A DNA stretch of 64,000 nt from Psychromonas sp. SP041 (GCF_000470315.2 NZ_CBRF02000013.1:1-64000); one strand, 5' to 3'. Positions 53,593 through 62,281 are shown, numbered from the stretch's first letter. The notes: a model not told the origin generated them from the sequence alone. A program made the numbers and translations.

Positions 53593-54321
53593 ATGAATGG
53601 GTTAAAGTGTGTTTTGGCGGATATTTACTTAGCGACTAAAGTTGAGAAAATAGGTGAGATTTTAAAAGAAAATATTGATTTATTTGCTATGGAGTATTTT
53701 CTTTTAGGAGTTGCTCTTCCTTCTTCTGTCACAAGGACGCAAGTACTTATTGAAGATAACTTTCCAAAATCTTGGAGAAACTATTACGACTCAAATTCTC
53801 TGGTGAAGGCAGATCCAATAGTTCGATATTGTTTAAATAATCACTCTTCCATCACATGGTCGGAACTTCAGGAAGGTAGTTGTTCATCGATTGAATTAAA
53901 TATATTCCAAGAAGCAAAGGTGAATGGGCTAGTTTCTGGTTTTAGTGTTCCAATCCATGGTAACAGAAACCAATTTGGAATGTTAACAATGGCATCAAGT
54001 GAAATTAAAACACCTGATGAACTATTCATGCCCAAGATTATGGCGCAAGCTATTGTGCCTGCAATTCAAGACGCCATAAATCGATTAGTTAACCCTGGAT
54101 TGGAAGAAGCACCAAGCTTAACACCAAGAGAAATTGAGTGTTTAATGTGGGCATCTGAGGGAAAGAGTGGCTGGGATATGTCTAAAATAATGAATTGCTC
54201 AGAACGAACAATTATATTCCATATGAATAACGCGGGGAAAAAATTGAATGCAAATAATCGAACGCAAGCAATTGCAAAAGCAATTTGGTTAGGATACTTG
54301 GAGCCTTCATTAGATTATTAG
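53593..54321 (+). CDS. LuxR-family quorum-sensing regulator (orphan, AHL-binding type)
   Basis: A 242-residue protein with an autoinducer-binding domain (about 15-165) and a C-terminal LuxR helix-turn-helix (about 178-235, LTPREIECLMWASEGKSGWDMSKIMNCSERTI). The acyl-homoserine-lactone pocket residues are in place: Trp and Tyr of SWRNYYDSNS, Asp-Pro of ADPIV, Trp of SITWSEL, and Gly of SGFSVP. No luxI is nearby, so it would respond to signal made elsewhere. AAAGGA is upstream. A lux box lies between it and the dioxygenase gene. Confidence 0.88.
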   Translation: MNGLKCVLADIYLATKVEKIGEILKENIDLFAMEYFLLGVALPSSVTRTQVLIEDNFPKSWRNYYDSNSLVKADPIVRYCLNNHSSITWSELQEGSCSSIELNIFQEAKVNGLVSGFSVPIHGNRNQFGMLTMASSEIKTPDELFMPKIMAQAIVPAIQDAINRLVNPGLEEAPSLTPREIECLMWASEGKSGWDMSKIMNCSERTIIFHMNNAGKKLNANNRTQAIAKAIWLGYLEPSLDY

Positions 54322-54371
54322 AAACACTGGCAAGGCTAAATAGAGTCCCTACACGGATGACAAAATAAAGC

Positions 54372-54391
54372 AACTGGAATTAACGGCAGGT
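54372..54391 (+). promoter_or_regulatory. Probable lux box for the dioxygenase-lysO operon
   Basis: AACTG-N10-CAGGT is a 20-bp near-palindrome of lux-box type. A -10-like TATGAT is at 54412-54417, so the box centre is 42.5 bp upstream of the expected start site, the normal class II position for LuxR activators. Confidence 0.65.
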
Positions 54392-54502
54392 TACAAAATC
54401 ATCTCCTTTGTTATGATTTAGATCAGGCGGGAGCCAGATAAAACTATCTTAATTGGTGTTTTGACTCACTCTCATCGATTTTTAATTCAGAAAAGTGCAA
54501 AT

Positions 54503-55039
54503 ATGACGATTGTAAAAGATGTAAGGGATGGATTATTATCCGAAGAGCAAGATTTAGTTAAGTTGAATTTGAAAGTCAATGGGTTTTCACATTACCAACC
54601 TGAAATTGAATGTGATGCCATTCAAAAACTTGATCTTGAGTTAGAGTTCGAACACTTAGAAAGTGATCCGTATGCTCCTGCCGGAGTAAATAGGTATAGA
54701 CGATATGGAAATGGAGACTTAGGCATAAGCTCACCAGATTGTTTTCACCAAGATGGTGAGCCCTTCACGTTTGGGCATTTATTCAGCCGAACAGAAAATT
54801 CCCAAGGTGGGGTCAATTATATTGGGAAAATCAATTCAAGAAATAAATCTCTAAACGAAGTGGTTGCGGATGAGGTTCTTAGCACTTTTACCTTAGTTAA
54901 CTTACTCGAAACCTTTGCCGTTTATGATCCCCTAGTATCACATTACGTGTCACCAATATTTAAAAATGATGAGACTGATTTGGCTGCAGAGCGATGTATG
55001 ATTCTTATTGATTTTAGTCAAATGAAACAGGTTATTTAA
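54503..55039 (+). CDS. 2OG-Fe(II) amino-acid dioxygenase family protein (PF10014-like), internally short
   Basis: A 178-residue protein matching bacterial free-L-amino-acid hydroxylases: DPYAPAGVNRYRRYG near residue 60, then CFHQDGEPFTFGHLFSR with the iron-binding H-x-D, GGVNYIGKI, and a C-terminal Arg region AAERCMILIDF. Family members hydroxylate free amino acids such as isoleucine using 2-oxoglutarate and iron. From memory of the family, about 70-80 residues expected between the YRxY and HxD segments are missing, so activity is uncertain. ATG 54503 is preferred to TTG 54461. Stop and lysO start are 3 bp apart. Confidence 0.68.
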   Translation: MTIVKDVRDGLLSEEQDLVKLNLKVNGFSHYQPEIECDAIQKLDLELEFEHLESDPYAPAGVNRYRRYGNGDLGISSPDCFHQDGEPFTFGHLFSRTENSQGGVNYIGKINSRNKSLNEVVADEVLSTFTLVNLLETFAVYDPLVSHYVSPIFKNDETDLAAERCMILIDFSQMKQVI

Positions 55040-55042
55040 ATT

Positions 55043-55966
55043 ATGAAAGACATATTGTATTCAATTTATCCTATATTATTAGCCTTAATTTTAGGTTATG
55101 TGCTAGGTAAAGCTTTGCCTAGCAAGTTACCAGCATTCGCAGCGAAGGTTATTGGGCCTTTGGTTTGGTTTTTGCTTTTTTCTATCGGTTTGGAGTTCGG
55201 AGAGATTTTTAAAGAGCCTGATGCCGCTGGAAATATACTCTATACCGCAGGTGTCTTTTCGGTATTTACAACATTAGGCGCATGTTTGCTCATTTATGCA
55301 TTTTGTAAACCAAGTCAAACACAAAAAATTGTTACGATTGAACAGAATAAAGTAAATATAATGGAGCCAATAAAGGAGTGTGTAGTTGCATTATCAATGG
55401 TTTTTATAGGCGTTATTATTTCCTTTTTTACTCAAGAAAATAATGCTGTATTGCATGATCTACCAATTACAGACGCACTATTGTATATTTTGATTTTTTT
55501 CGTAGGAATGGATATTGTATCCGTTAAGCTTTTTTCTGCATGGCGTTCTTCTGCAATATTTTTTATACCTATATTCGTGATGGTAGGGTCCATGGGGGGC
55601 GGGGCTATTTCTTCATTTATTGTTGGTGAAGACTTAATGACCTCGCTTGCTATATCGAGTGGCTTTGGTTGGTTTACTTTATCTGGTGTATTGGTTTCCA
55701 GTAAAATAGGTTCAACTTATGGTGCAATAGCATTGATGACAGACCTTTTTCGTGAATTGTTTGCCATCATTTTAATGTACATATTTGGGCGTAGTTTTGC
55801 TAAAGAGTGTGTGGGGGCTGCTGGAGCAACATCTCTTGATTCAACCTTACCAATCATCAAGCAAACCTGTAGCCAAGAAACTATTCCAATAGCTTTAATG
55901 AGTGGGTTATTGTTAACGTTATTAGCTCCTATCTTGATCACTTTCTTCTTATCCAGCAGCATTTAA
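55043..55966 (+). CDS. lysO: LysO-family lysine exporter
   Basis: A 307-residue inner-membrane protein with about eight helices. Conserved LysO (YbjE/DUF340) segments are seen: GYVLGKALPSKLP at the start, SGFGWFTLSGVLVSS, GAIALMTDLFRELFAIILMY and ECVGAAGATSLDSTLPIIKQTC, the last two holding polar residues buried in the membrane. LysO exports lysine and analogues. Here it lies immediately after an amino-acid hydroxylase-like gene under a lux box, suggesting export of a (hydroxy) amino acid at high population density. No ribosome binding site stronger than the upstream coupling is needed. Confidence 0.9.
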   Translation: MKDILYSIYPILLALILGYVLGKALPSKLPAFAAKVIGPLVWFLLFSIGLEFGEIFKEPDAAGNILYTAGVFSVFTTLGACLLIYAFCKPSQTQKIVTIEQNKVNIMEPIKECVVALSMVFIGVIISFFTQENNAVLHDLPITDALLYILIFFVGMDIVSVKLFSAWRSSAIFFIPIFVMVGSMGGGAISSFIVGEDLMTSLAISSGFGWFTLSGVLVSSKIGSTYGAIALMTDLFRELFAIILMYIFGRSFAKECVGAAGATSLDSTLPIIKQTCSQETIPIALMSGLLLTLLAPILITFFLSSSI

Positions 55967-56054
55967 AAGTGCTAATAAATAGAAATTAACCATAAATAAT
56001 AGATGCGATCAACTTTATAGTTATCTCATTAATATAGCATTAGAGGATGTCCAG

Positions 56055-56174
56055 ATTTTATGCCCACTTAGGACGCTGGGTTTTAATGGGCTTCCTCTTT
56101 GCTTCTCACTCTAACGCTATCCATGAATTCTAAGTACTCAAGATGTGTTCTGACATTGAACGGAACGTCTTTCA
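56055..56174. repeat. Right ~120-bp direct repeat
   Basis: Holds the intact 3' end of gene 56083 and its hairpin. It matches 53321-53443. Confidence 0.85.
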
Positions 56175-57111
56175 TATTGACTGTACTGTCAGGGTAAACC
56201 TGTTTAAGTACTTTTGCAGACATAAGTTGAGATGACTTCTCTATTCCTGACTCACGATAATTAGGGTCGATATAGTTTCCCATTTGATCAAAGGCAAGCA
56301 GTATTGTTCTATCCAGGTCAGAGTCATCCTTTACCGAGAATTTAGTTGCTATTTTCGCGGTTAGGTACCCTAAAAACGTAAGCGACCGCGCAATAGGTAT
56401 AGGCTTGTTCTTGCTGATGTTTTTGATTCTCTTAAGCTGTGCACTCAATATGTTAACAGGGTCATTTGCAACACTGGGTAATATGTAAAAAGCGTCAACA
56501 AAAAGCACATCTAAAGATGAATGAAGTAAAACTGATTTCAGCGGTCTGTTTAATTCTTTGCAAATAAGATTGAAATAATAACTTGATGTAATGAATGTTT
56601 TTTCAGTCACCTTTTCTTTTTTGATTATATTGGTGTCAAAAACAACTACATTAATATTTGCATCTAGTAAATTATCAAACACTTCCTTAATAACTGCATT
56701 TGAGTCAATATCTAGCACATCGTTTACTCTTAAGGTAATTGCCAAGTCATAAAATTGCTTTCCGCCTGACTCTACATGCTTCTTAATGGCAGTCTTATAC
56801 TTATTCACCTGTTTTTGAAGATCGTTCATATATTCAGATTTTAATATCTCAACACACTCAAGCTCTTTAAACAAAGTGCGAGAAATCAACTCAGCATTTT
56901 GCTTAGTAACTTCGTAAAATGAAGTTTCTGCAGCCGTTAAAGTCTTATTGGAACCAATTTTTATTGAATTATCACATTCATCTAGAATTCTATTGATGCG
57001 ACTAAGACGGGATTTGATAGCGACATTGCTAGTATTGTCTTTAAGTAGAATGGCACTCTTAAATACCTGGCGAAGAGCTTGCTTTATGCTGGCCTGACTA
57101 ATTTGAATCAT
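56083..57111 (-). CDS. Hypothetical protein (342 aa)
   Basis: A soluble, mostly helical protein. Residues 1-130 are coiled-coil-like; residues 145-200 have alternating hydrophobic strands (INVVVFDTNII), and a run near 200-215 (SVLLHSSLDVLFVDAFYILP) resembles the core of an ATPase or HDOD-like domain. No motif is definite. Its last ~30 codons are duplicated at 53.3-53.4 kb, which suggests that the LuxR module was inserted next to its 3' end. Confidence 0.55.
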   Translation of the reverse strand: MIQISQASIKQALRQVFKSAILLKDNTSNVAIKSRLSRINRILDECDNSIKIGSNKTLTAAETSFYEVTKQNAELISRTLFKELECVEILKSEYMNDLQKQVNKYKTAIKKHVESGGKQFYDLAITLRVNDVLDIDSNAVIKEVFDNLLDANINVVVFDTNIIKKEKVTEKTFITSSYYFNLICKELNRPLKSVLLHSSLDVLFVDAFYILPSVANDPVNILSAQLKRIKNISKNKPIPIARSLTFLGYLTAKIATKFSVKDDSDLDRTILLAFDQMGNYIDPNYRESGIEKSSQLMSAKVLKQVYPDSTVNMKDVPFNVRTHLEYLEFMDSVRVRSKEEAH

Positions 57112-57249
57112 AATTTATCTTATTTAACTGTAATCTAAATATGGCCCACACTAAAACAAACAGATGACTCGTAGGAAAGTTAACGTTCTGTAAAAAGTGG
57201 TTAAGTAGAGCATGCTATTTCTATGCCCGCATCTACTTAACAACTTGGG

Positions 57250-57606
57250 TTAGGGAGCTGCGAGTTCTGATGAGACAATTAAATCAACAGCCTGCTTTAA
57301 AGGCATTTCGACTGCTTTTCCTGACACTATCTTAACAAGCACAACATCTTGTGACTTAGCGATACTTCTACATAAGATCTCAAAATCTTTATGTTTAAGT
57401 ATTTTTAATCCCACCAGTGCATAAAGTCGATAATAAGGAGAATCAGAATTTAACTGCATCTCAAATGTTTCTTCTGCTTGATGTTTGGAGCTGTGCTTTA
57501 CTGTTCTCCACGTATCGAGGTAGTCAGAATTGTATCCTGCCCATAAAGGGCCTTTAAATATTGAAAATTCTAGCTTCTTTTTTAACAAAATGTCACCCGA
57601 TATCAT
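57250..57606 (-). CDS. Hypothetical protein (118 aa)
   Basis: A 118-residue protein with a HEAT/armadillo-like central helix pair (YYRLYALVGLKILKHKDFEIL) and Trp-rich N-terminal part (FKGPLWAGYNSDYLDTW). No signal peptide. Function unknown. Between it and gene 56083 lies 138 bp without a gene; the promoter for the next gene starts 30 bp from its start. Confidence 0.5.
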   Translation of the reverse strand: MISGDILLKKKLEFSIFKGPLWAGYNSDYLDTWRTVKHSSKHQAEETFEMQLNSDSPYYRLYALVGLKILKHKDFEILCRSIAKSQDVVLVKIVSGKAVEMPLKQAVDLIVSSELAAP

Positions 57607-57635
57607 TAATAAAAATACGTTAGTAAAGTGATCAA

Positions 57636-57663
57636 TTGACCGACCAAATAAGCAAACTATAAT
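57636..57663 (+). promoter_or_regulatory. Promoter of the DUF1064 gene
   Basis: TTGACC (57636-57641), 16 bp, TATAAT (57658-57663). Confidence 0.7.
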
Positions 57664-57703
57664 ATAACCACAATGGCACCGATGTCAATAAATAGGTATA
57701 TAA

Positions 57704-58231
57704 ATGAAGTCCAAAAAAACAGCTATAGTCGAAAGAATTTCTCTTGCCGAATTCAAAGAAAAGCATCTAACAAAAGCGGGAGAGCAGAAGCCAAGAAATC
57801 CAAAGAGACTCACGCTGAATGTTGATGCCACAGGTAAGTCGATGTCAACTAAGGACTTTAGAAGCTCAGTCGCTTCTGTTGAAAATAAAAGCAAATTCAA
57901 TGCAGTAAAAACATATGTCGATGGAGTACTGTTCGATAGCAAATGGGAAGCTAAACGGTATTCATTACTAAAAATACGAGAAAAGGCAGGTGAAATTAGT
58001 GATCTGAAATTACAAGTGTCATTTCCCTTGATCATTAATGACATTAAAGTCGCAACCTACATTTCAGACTTTACTTATTATGATCTCATTAATAACTCAA
58101 AGGTCGTCGAAGATTCAAAAGGATTCTTGACGCCTGAATACAAAATAAAAAAGAAACTTATGAAAGCTATTTTTGATATTGATGTACTCGAAACAATGGA
58201 CATTAAAAGCAGGCCCCGTAAAAGAAAATAG
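57704..58231 (+). CDS. DUF1064-like PD-(D/E)XK nuclease-fold protein
   Basis: A 175-residue basic protein. The second half matches DUF1064: FDSKWEAKRYSLLKIREKAGEI (Glu), KLQVSFPLIIN, ATYISDFTYYD (Asp) and VVEDSKGFLTPEYKIKKKLM (E-x-K). These give the E...D...ExK pattern of the PD-(D/E)XK fold. Members are common in phages and are suspected endonucleases or Holliday-junction resolvases. Residues 1-60 are Lys-rich and probably disordered. It has its own promoter and is followed closely by yggX's promoter. Confidence 0.8.
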   Translation: MKSKKTAIVERISLAEFKEKHLTKAGEQKPRNPKRLTLNVDATGKSMSTKDFRSSVASVENKSKFNAVKTYVDGVLFDSKWEAKRYSLLKIREKAGEISDLKLQVSFPLIINDIKVATYISDFTYYDLINNSKVVEDSKGFLTPEYKIKKKLMKAIFDIDVLETMDIKSRPRKRK

Positions 58232-58237
58232 TTAATA

Positions 58238-58266
58238 TTGACCTGTTTATACTTTTGCAATATATT
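58238..58266 (+). promoter_or_regulatory. Promoter of yggX
   Basis: TTGACC (58238-58243), 17 bp, TATATT (58261-58266). Confidence 0.8.
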
Positions 58267-58293
58267 AATAAGACGATCAAACTGGAGTATTAA

Positions 58294-58563
58294 ATGTCTA
58301 ATATTGTTTTCTGTACTATAAAGAATAAAGAATTACCCGCCCTAGCCCGTGCACCAATGTTTGGCGAGCAAGGCAAGAGAATCCTTGAAACAGTTTCTAA
58401 AGAAGCCTGGGCTGAATGGGTTGGAATGCAGACAATCTTAATTAATGAAAACAGATTAAACTTAATGGAGCCTGCAAGCAGAGATTTCTTGAATGCAAAA
58501 CTACAAGACTTTTTAAGTGGTGGTGCTATCGAAAAGCCGGTTGAGTTTAAAGAAGTAATGTAA
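58294..58563 (+). CDS. yggX: YggX-like Fe(II)-trafficking / oxidative-damage protection protein
   Basis: An 89-residue protein of YggX length and pattern: MSNIVFCTIK with the conserved Cys7, FGEQGKRILETVSKEAW, WVGMQTILINENRLNLMEP and a short C-terminal helix with FL. YggX protects iron-sulphur clusters under oxidative stress in Salmonella and E. coli. A mobile copy is unusual. The ATG follows a promoter 27 bp away; a strong hairpin terminates it. Confidence 0.92.
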   Translation: MSNIVFCTIKNKELPALARAPMFGEQGKRILETVSKEAWAEWVGMQTILINENRLNLMEPASRDFLNAKLQDFLSGGAIEKPVEFKEVM

Positions 58564-58572
58564 GCATTGTTT

Positions 58573-58607
58573 AAATAGACTTTTAGTGATTGATTAAAAG
58601 TCTATTT
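58573..58607. terminator. Bidirectional terminator
   Basis: AAATAGACTTTTA and TAAAAGTCTATTT form a perfect 13-bp stem with a 9-nt loop between convergent genes. Confidence 0.85.
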
Positions 58608-58613
58608 ATTACC

Positions 58614-59276
58614 CTAAACATCAAACAACAGTTGAAAAGCAAATCTGCCAAAAGCTACAGACATTAGAAGCACTAGGTGACAGATAAAAGAACGAAGAAT
58701 CGTCATTTCCATAGATACCCTCATCGCATGCACCGAATAAAACGCAAATGTCCCTCCATAAACTATTGCTGGAGTAATCTCCGGGATTTCAACATTTAAA
58801 ATAACTGAAAATAAACTTAAGAATATTGATATGAGCATCGATGATGCAAACATGTAATAGAAAGACCAGAGCATAAGCTTAAAGTGGTCTTGAAGCCTGC
58901 CTTTGCCTCCTAATAGGGATGCATAGTGATTAAAGGCTAATGTTATGCAGAATATGAATATAGGGAAAGTTAAGATCCCTCCATAGAGGATGTCAGTCAC
59001 ATTATTAATGAGTGAAGGCTTTATGAATGGGCTTGCCAAAATCAATAAGACTGCTGTCAATAAGCCAGCTAATAGTTGAAATCCTACCGTGTAAAAAATA
59101 ATATGAAAATTTCTTTTCTTTAATTTTATTAAAAAAGAAACATTTGGAAAGACCAAATTATAAACTGACGAAGCCAGACATCTCATAAAATTTATTACTT
59201 TGTTTTTCATACCAACCCTATCGACTAAATATATTAAATAAAACAATGGTGTCAATATCATTCTAACTAATTCCAT
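58614..59276 (-). CDS. Polytopic membrane protein, Yip1-like
   Basis: A 220-residue protein with five probable transmembrane helices (for example IIFYTVGFQLLAGLLTAVLL and ILTFPIFIFCITLAFNHYAS). The five-helix layout with a cytoplasmic N terminus resembles Yip1/YIF1-like bacterial proteins, but no diagnostic motif is seen. It is divergent from the 920-residue protein gene and shares a palindrome with it. Confidence 0.55.
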   Translation of the reverse strand: MELVRMILTPLFYLIYLVDRVGMKNKVINFMRCLASSVYNLVFPNVSFLIKLKKRNFHIIFYTVGFQLLAGLLTAVLLILASPFIKPSLINNVTDILYGGILTFPIFIFCITLAFNHYASLLGGKGRLQDHFKLMLWSFYYMFASSMLISIFLSLFSVILNVEIPEITPAIVYGGTFAFYSVHAMRVSMEMTILRSFICHLVLLMSVAFGRFAFQLLFDV

Positions 59277-59292
59277 GAATTAATCAATTCAT
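59275..59292. promoter_or_regulatory. Palindrome between divergent genes 58614 and 59347
   Basis: ATGAATT-AATC-AATTCAT overlaps the minus-strand start codon and ends 1 bp before TATAAT (59294-59299), the likely -10 for the plus-strand gene. Possible operator. Confidence 0.45.
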
Positions 59293-59346
59293 GTATAATA
59301 AATAAAATTTTTAATAATAATAATAACAATAAATATAGGCTCACTT

Positions 59347-62109
59347 ATGGCTAAAGATAATGATGATCTAAATAAAAATAATTTTTTTAATACTGACCAG
59401 CAACGTGAAGAACAAGCTGAATGGGATTTAGAGAGAGAAAGTCTTTCTGAAGAAGAAGAATACTTCAATAGCCCTGAATATCAGACTACTGCAGTAAGCG
59501 AAGAAGACATTGCTGAAATGGAAGAGTTTTTAAGCGGCCTTGGTTTTCCTAACGAAAATAATAAGGAGACAGATCTCCAGGGCGAACTCAATGCTGAAGT
59601 AAAAGAAGAAGCGCTTAAAGAACACCAAAATGAAACCGAAGTAGCAAAAGACATTTCGGAAGCTAGAAAAAATGAATCTGAGGCGTCGGCAAATGAGCCT
59701 GAAGCAGCGGCAATTGAACCTGAGGCAGTGGTAATTGAACCTGAAGCAGCGGTAATAGAACCTGAAGCAGCGGTAATAGAACCTGAAGCAGTGGTAAATG
59801 TGCCAGAAGCAGTGGCAAATGTGCCAGAAGTAGTGGTAAATAAACCTGAGGCAGCGGTAAGTGAGCCTGAGGCTAAAAACAATGCATTAGTCGAAACCAC
59901 CAATACACCTTCGAGTGTATTAAATACAACCAATACAAAAAAGAATACACCTAAAAGGCGCCCTCAAAAGACAGTGCTTGATAGTAGCAGACCAATACGT
60001 AATCCCGATCAATACACCTCACCAAGTGTGGTTGACCATCAAAGATACTTATTGGCCGTCGATGAGTTAAGTAAACCTCAAAATGAAGTTGAGTTTGATG
60101 CATTTGTTAGGATTGTTGCAGACAAAGTTGGTCTTGATCCACAAACGGCTACTGCAGAAGACTTGACAAAGATTGATACAAGTATCGCTAATGTTAATTT
60201 AGAGGCAATGGAAACGTCTTCGCCTATCTCTCTTAAGACATCAAACGATAGAATTGATAAAAACTTTGATGTACAAGCAATCTTAGCTGAAGCTGGCCTT
60301 GATATTAAAGAGAAAGACCTGCCAATTGGATTCAATAAAGACATCAAAGTATTGGCCGCTTTCGACGAACGATTTGGTGATGGTAAAGGCCCCTCACTTA
60401 AAGAAAGACTTAAAGGCATGAAAGACGATATTGTCAATGTTGTTAGAAATGACGATGTCAAAACCGGTCTTGCGACTCTTTCTTTTGGGTTGGCTGTATC
60501 GGCTGGTGCTGTCACATTACCTATAGCAGGAGCCCTCTATGCTGCTAAGCTAATGGAAAATGAGAAGGTCCAGACATTTGCTAACAATCTTCATTCTAAA
60601 GTTTCTAAATCTTTAGTGAAAATGGGCTTTAAAGAAGAAGCCGTGAATGAAAGAGAAGAATTACTAGGCGATAAGTTCAAAGCCATCAGTGAAAGTAAAT
60701 GGGGTAAGGTCGCTAAGATTGGTCTTACCGCAGGCGTACTTGGATTTGGCGTTCACTCACTTATAGAATTGACTGATTTTAGTATTGATAAAATTCCACA
60801 ATACTATGCCGATTCTACTAACTATGTATCTAAAGTATTTTCTGGTGATGTCATTCCTGGTCAAGATACATACGCCTTTGTTAAAGACAAAGTTGTAGAT
60901 TATGTTGAAAAAGGCGAGTTCCCAGGCAAAGATGCCTACGAATCTTTTAAACATACGCTTGGCACATCCGTGCTGGACGAAGACTTTGATAATAACCCGG
61001 AAATAAATGGCAGCCCAAGCCAAAGTGAAATTGATGAATTAATTAAGGAAACAAGAGAAGCAGAAGCTGCAGAAGCTGCAGAAGCTGCTAAGAATGCTGA
61101 AGCACCGGAAGCAGCTACAAATGTTGAAACGGAGACTTCTGACACTTTTGATATTGTAGCAGAAAAAAATGACACAGCATGGACCTTGGCGAGTGAACAT
61201 TATGAGGCAATAGTGGGCGAAAAACCTACTCCTCAGCAGGTTGTAGCCATGGTTAATGATTTAGGGCTTGATGATCCAAATGCAATTCAAGAAGGGCAAG
61301 TACTTAAATTTAATTCTGACCTCTCTGAGTACAAAGATGTTACTAATATTAAGGCGTCTGATGCCGATTGGCTTCAGGAAAACGATGCAGTTAATTCTAC
61401 TCAGGCTAGAACACACTTATCTGACGCTTTCAATGTCAATCATATTTCAAATGGAGCTAGCTTAGCAGATTTAAAAGCCATGAATCCTGACATTGAACTT
61501 GATAATTTATTACCAGGTGATGAAGTTAAGTTTTCAGGTGACAATGGTGACATTCAAACCTATGTAGTGCCTAGCATTGAAGATGCTGCAATTAAGTCTA
61601 TTTACCCTGGCGGAGTTTCTGATTTAGTCAACAAAGATGCTCTTTTCGAATTAATTGAAAACTCAAATAAAGATATCGACTTAAGTGATGGGTATTTTGG
61701 GAATGGGGATCTCGGTCGAGACATTGTTAATAAGAATGATTTAACGCCACCAGAAATTGATATAAATTCAGTCAACCCAGAGGTGACCGGAAAAATTACT
61801 GTTGAAGGTAAAAACAGTATGGAGCAAGCAATTTTAAAGGTGGCCTACCCTAATGGTGTGCCAGAGTTGCTTGATAAAAGCGCTTTTTTAGACGCGGTAA
61901 AAGAAGCAAACCCTAATATCCGTAGTGTTGGATATTCTGAAACATTTAACGAGGAGATAGTTATCCCAGACTTTAGTGCCACCTCAGCTAAATTAGATGC
62001 GTCACAGATTAAATCTGGCTCTACTATTTCAGGTGAAGCATCAGATACAGTGAAGAAAAGTTTCTTAAATCGCGTAATGAACAATGATGCCGAAACGACT
62101 TTGGGCTAA
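59347..62109 (+). CDS. Large membrane protein with EPEA repeats and LysM-like domain
   Basis: A 920-residue acidic protein. Residues 1-110 are E/N-rich. Residues about 115-180 are 7-residue repeats (IEPEAAV, NVPEAVA, NKPEAAV) encoded by ~21-bp DNA repeats. Residues 200-360 include a folded region. Two hydrophobic segments (about 375-400, FGLAVSAGAVTLPIAGALYA, and 460-485, IGLTAGVLGFGVHSL) may span the membrane. Residues about 600-655 read like LysM (EKNDTAWTLASEHYEA...AIQEGQVLKF), with a weaker second copy near 690-720, suggesting peptidoglycan binding. The C-terminal 200 residues are unknown. Confidence 0.6.
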   Translation: MAKDNDDLNKNNFFNTDQQREEQAEWDLERESLSEEEEYFNSPEYQTTAVSEEDIAEMEEFLSGLGFPNENNKETDLQGELNAEVKEEALKEHQNETEVAKDISEARKNESEASANEPEAAAIEPEAVVIEPEAAVIEPEAAVIEPEAVVNVPEAVANVPEVVVNKPEAAVSEPEAKNNALVETTNTPSSVLNTTNTKKNTPKRRPQKTVLDSSRPIRNPDQYTSPSVVDHQRYLLAVDELSKPQNEVEFDAFVRIVADKVGLDPQTATAEDLTKIDTSIANVNLEAMETSSPISLKTSNDRIDKNFDVQAILAEAGLDIKEKDLPIGFNKDIKVLAAFDERFGDGKGPSLKERLKGMKDDIVNVVRNDDVKTGLATLSFGLAVSAGAVTLPIAGALYAAKLMENEKVQTFANNLHSKVSKSLVKMGFKEEAVNEREELLGDKFKAISESKWGKVAKIGLTAGVLGFGVHSLIELTDFSIDKIPQYYADSTNYVSKVFSGDVIPGQDTYAFVKDKVVDYVEKGEFPGKDAYESFKHTLGTSVLDEDFDNNPEINGSPSQSEIDELIKETREAEAAEAAEAAKNAEAPEAATNVETETSDTFDIVAEKNDTAWTLASEHYEAIVGEKPTPQQVVAMVNDLGLDDPNAIQEGQVLKFNSDLSEYKDVTNIKASDADWLQENDAVNSTQARTHLSDAFNVNHISNGASLADLKAMNPDIELDNLLPGDEVKFSGDNGDIQTYVVPSIEDAAIKSIYPGGVSDLVNKDALFELIENSNKDIDLSDGYFGNGDLGRDIVNKNDLTPPEIDINSVNPEVTGKITVEGKNSMEQAILKVAYPNGVPELLDKSAFLDAVKEANPNIRSVGYSETFNEEIVIPDFSATSAKLDASQIKSGSTISGEASDTVKKSFLNRVMNNDAETTLG

Positions 62110-62137
62110 AGCTCCGCGTTAAAAGCACAAATACATT

Positions 62138-62162
62138 AAAAGTCCCTTAATTGGGACTTTTT
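62138..62162 (+). terminator. Intrinsic terminator
   Basis: AAAGTCCC-TTAATT-GGGACTTT followed by TTC. Confidence 0.85.
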
Positions 62163-62166
62163 CTTA

Positions 62167-62195
62167 TTGACTCTGAAACATTAAATAGATATATT
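62167..62195 (+). promoter_or_regulatory. Promoter of the cheY-like gene (long leader)
   Basis: TTGACT (62167-62172), 17 bp, TATATT (62190-62195). The leader to the start codon is about 120 nt. Confidence 0.65.
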
Positions 62196-62281
62196 ATCGC
62201 CTTTCATTAGTATGACAATACAGTTTAATATATTCTAATTAAATAGTTGTTGTAGCAATTAGGGCCGCATTATTTTGGCAA

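Noticed and set aside
57704-58231. TnsA-like transposase endonuclease that could belong to the mini-transposon at 51.4 kb
   Set aside because: The motif order fits DUF1064 (E, D, ExK with FDSKWEA) better than TnsA, and no tnsB or tnsC is present.
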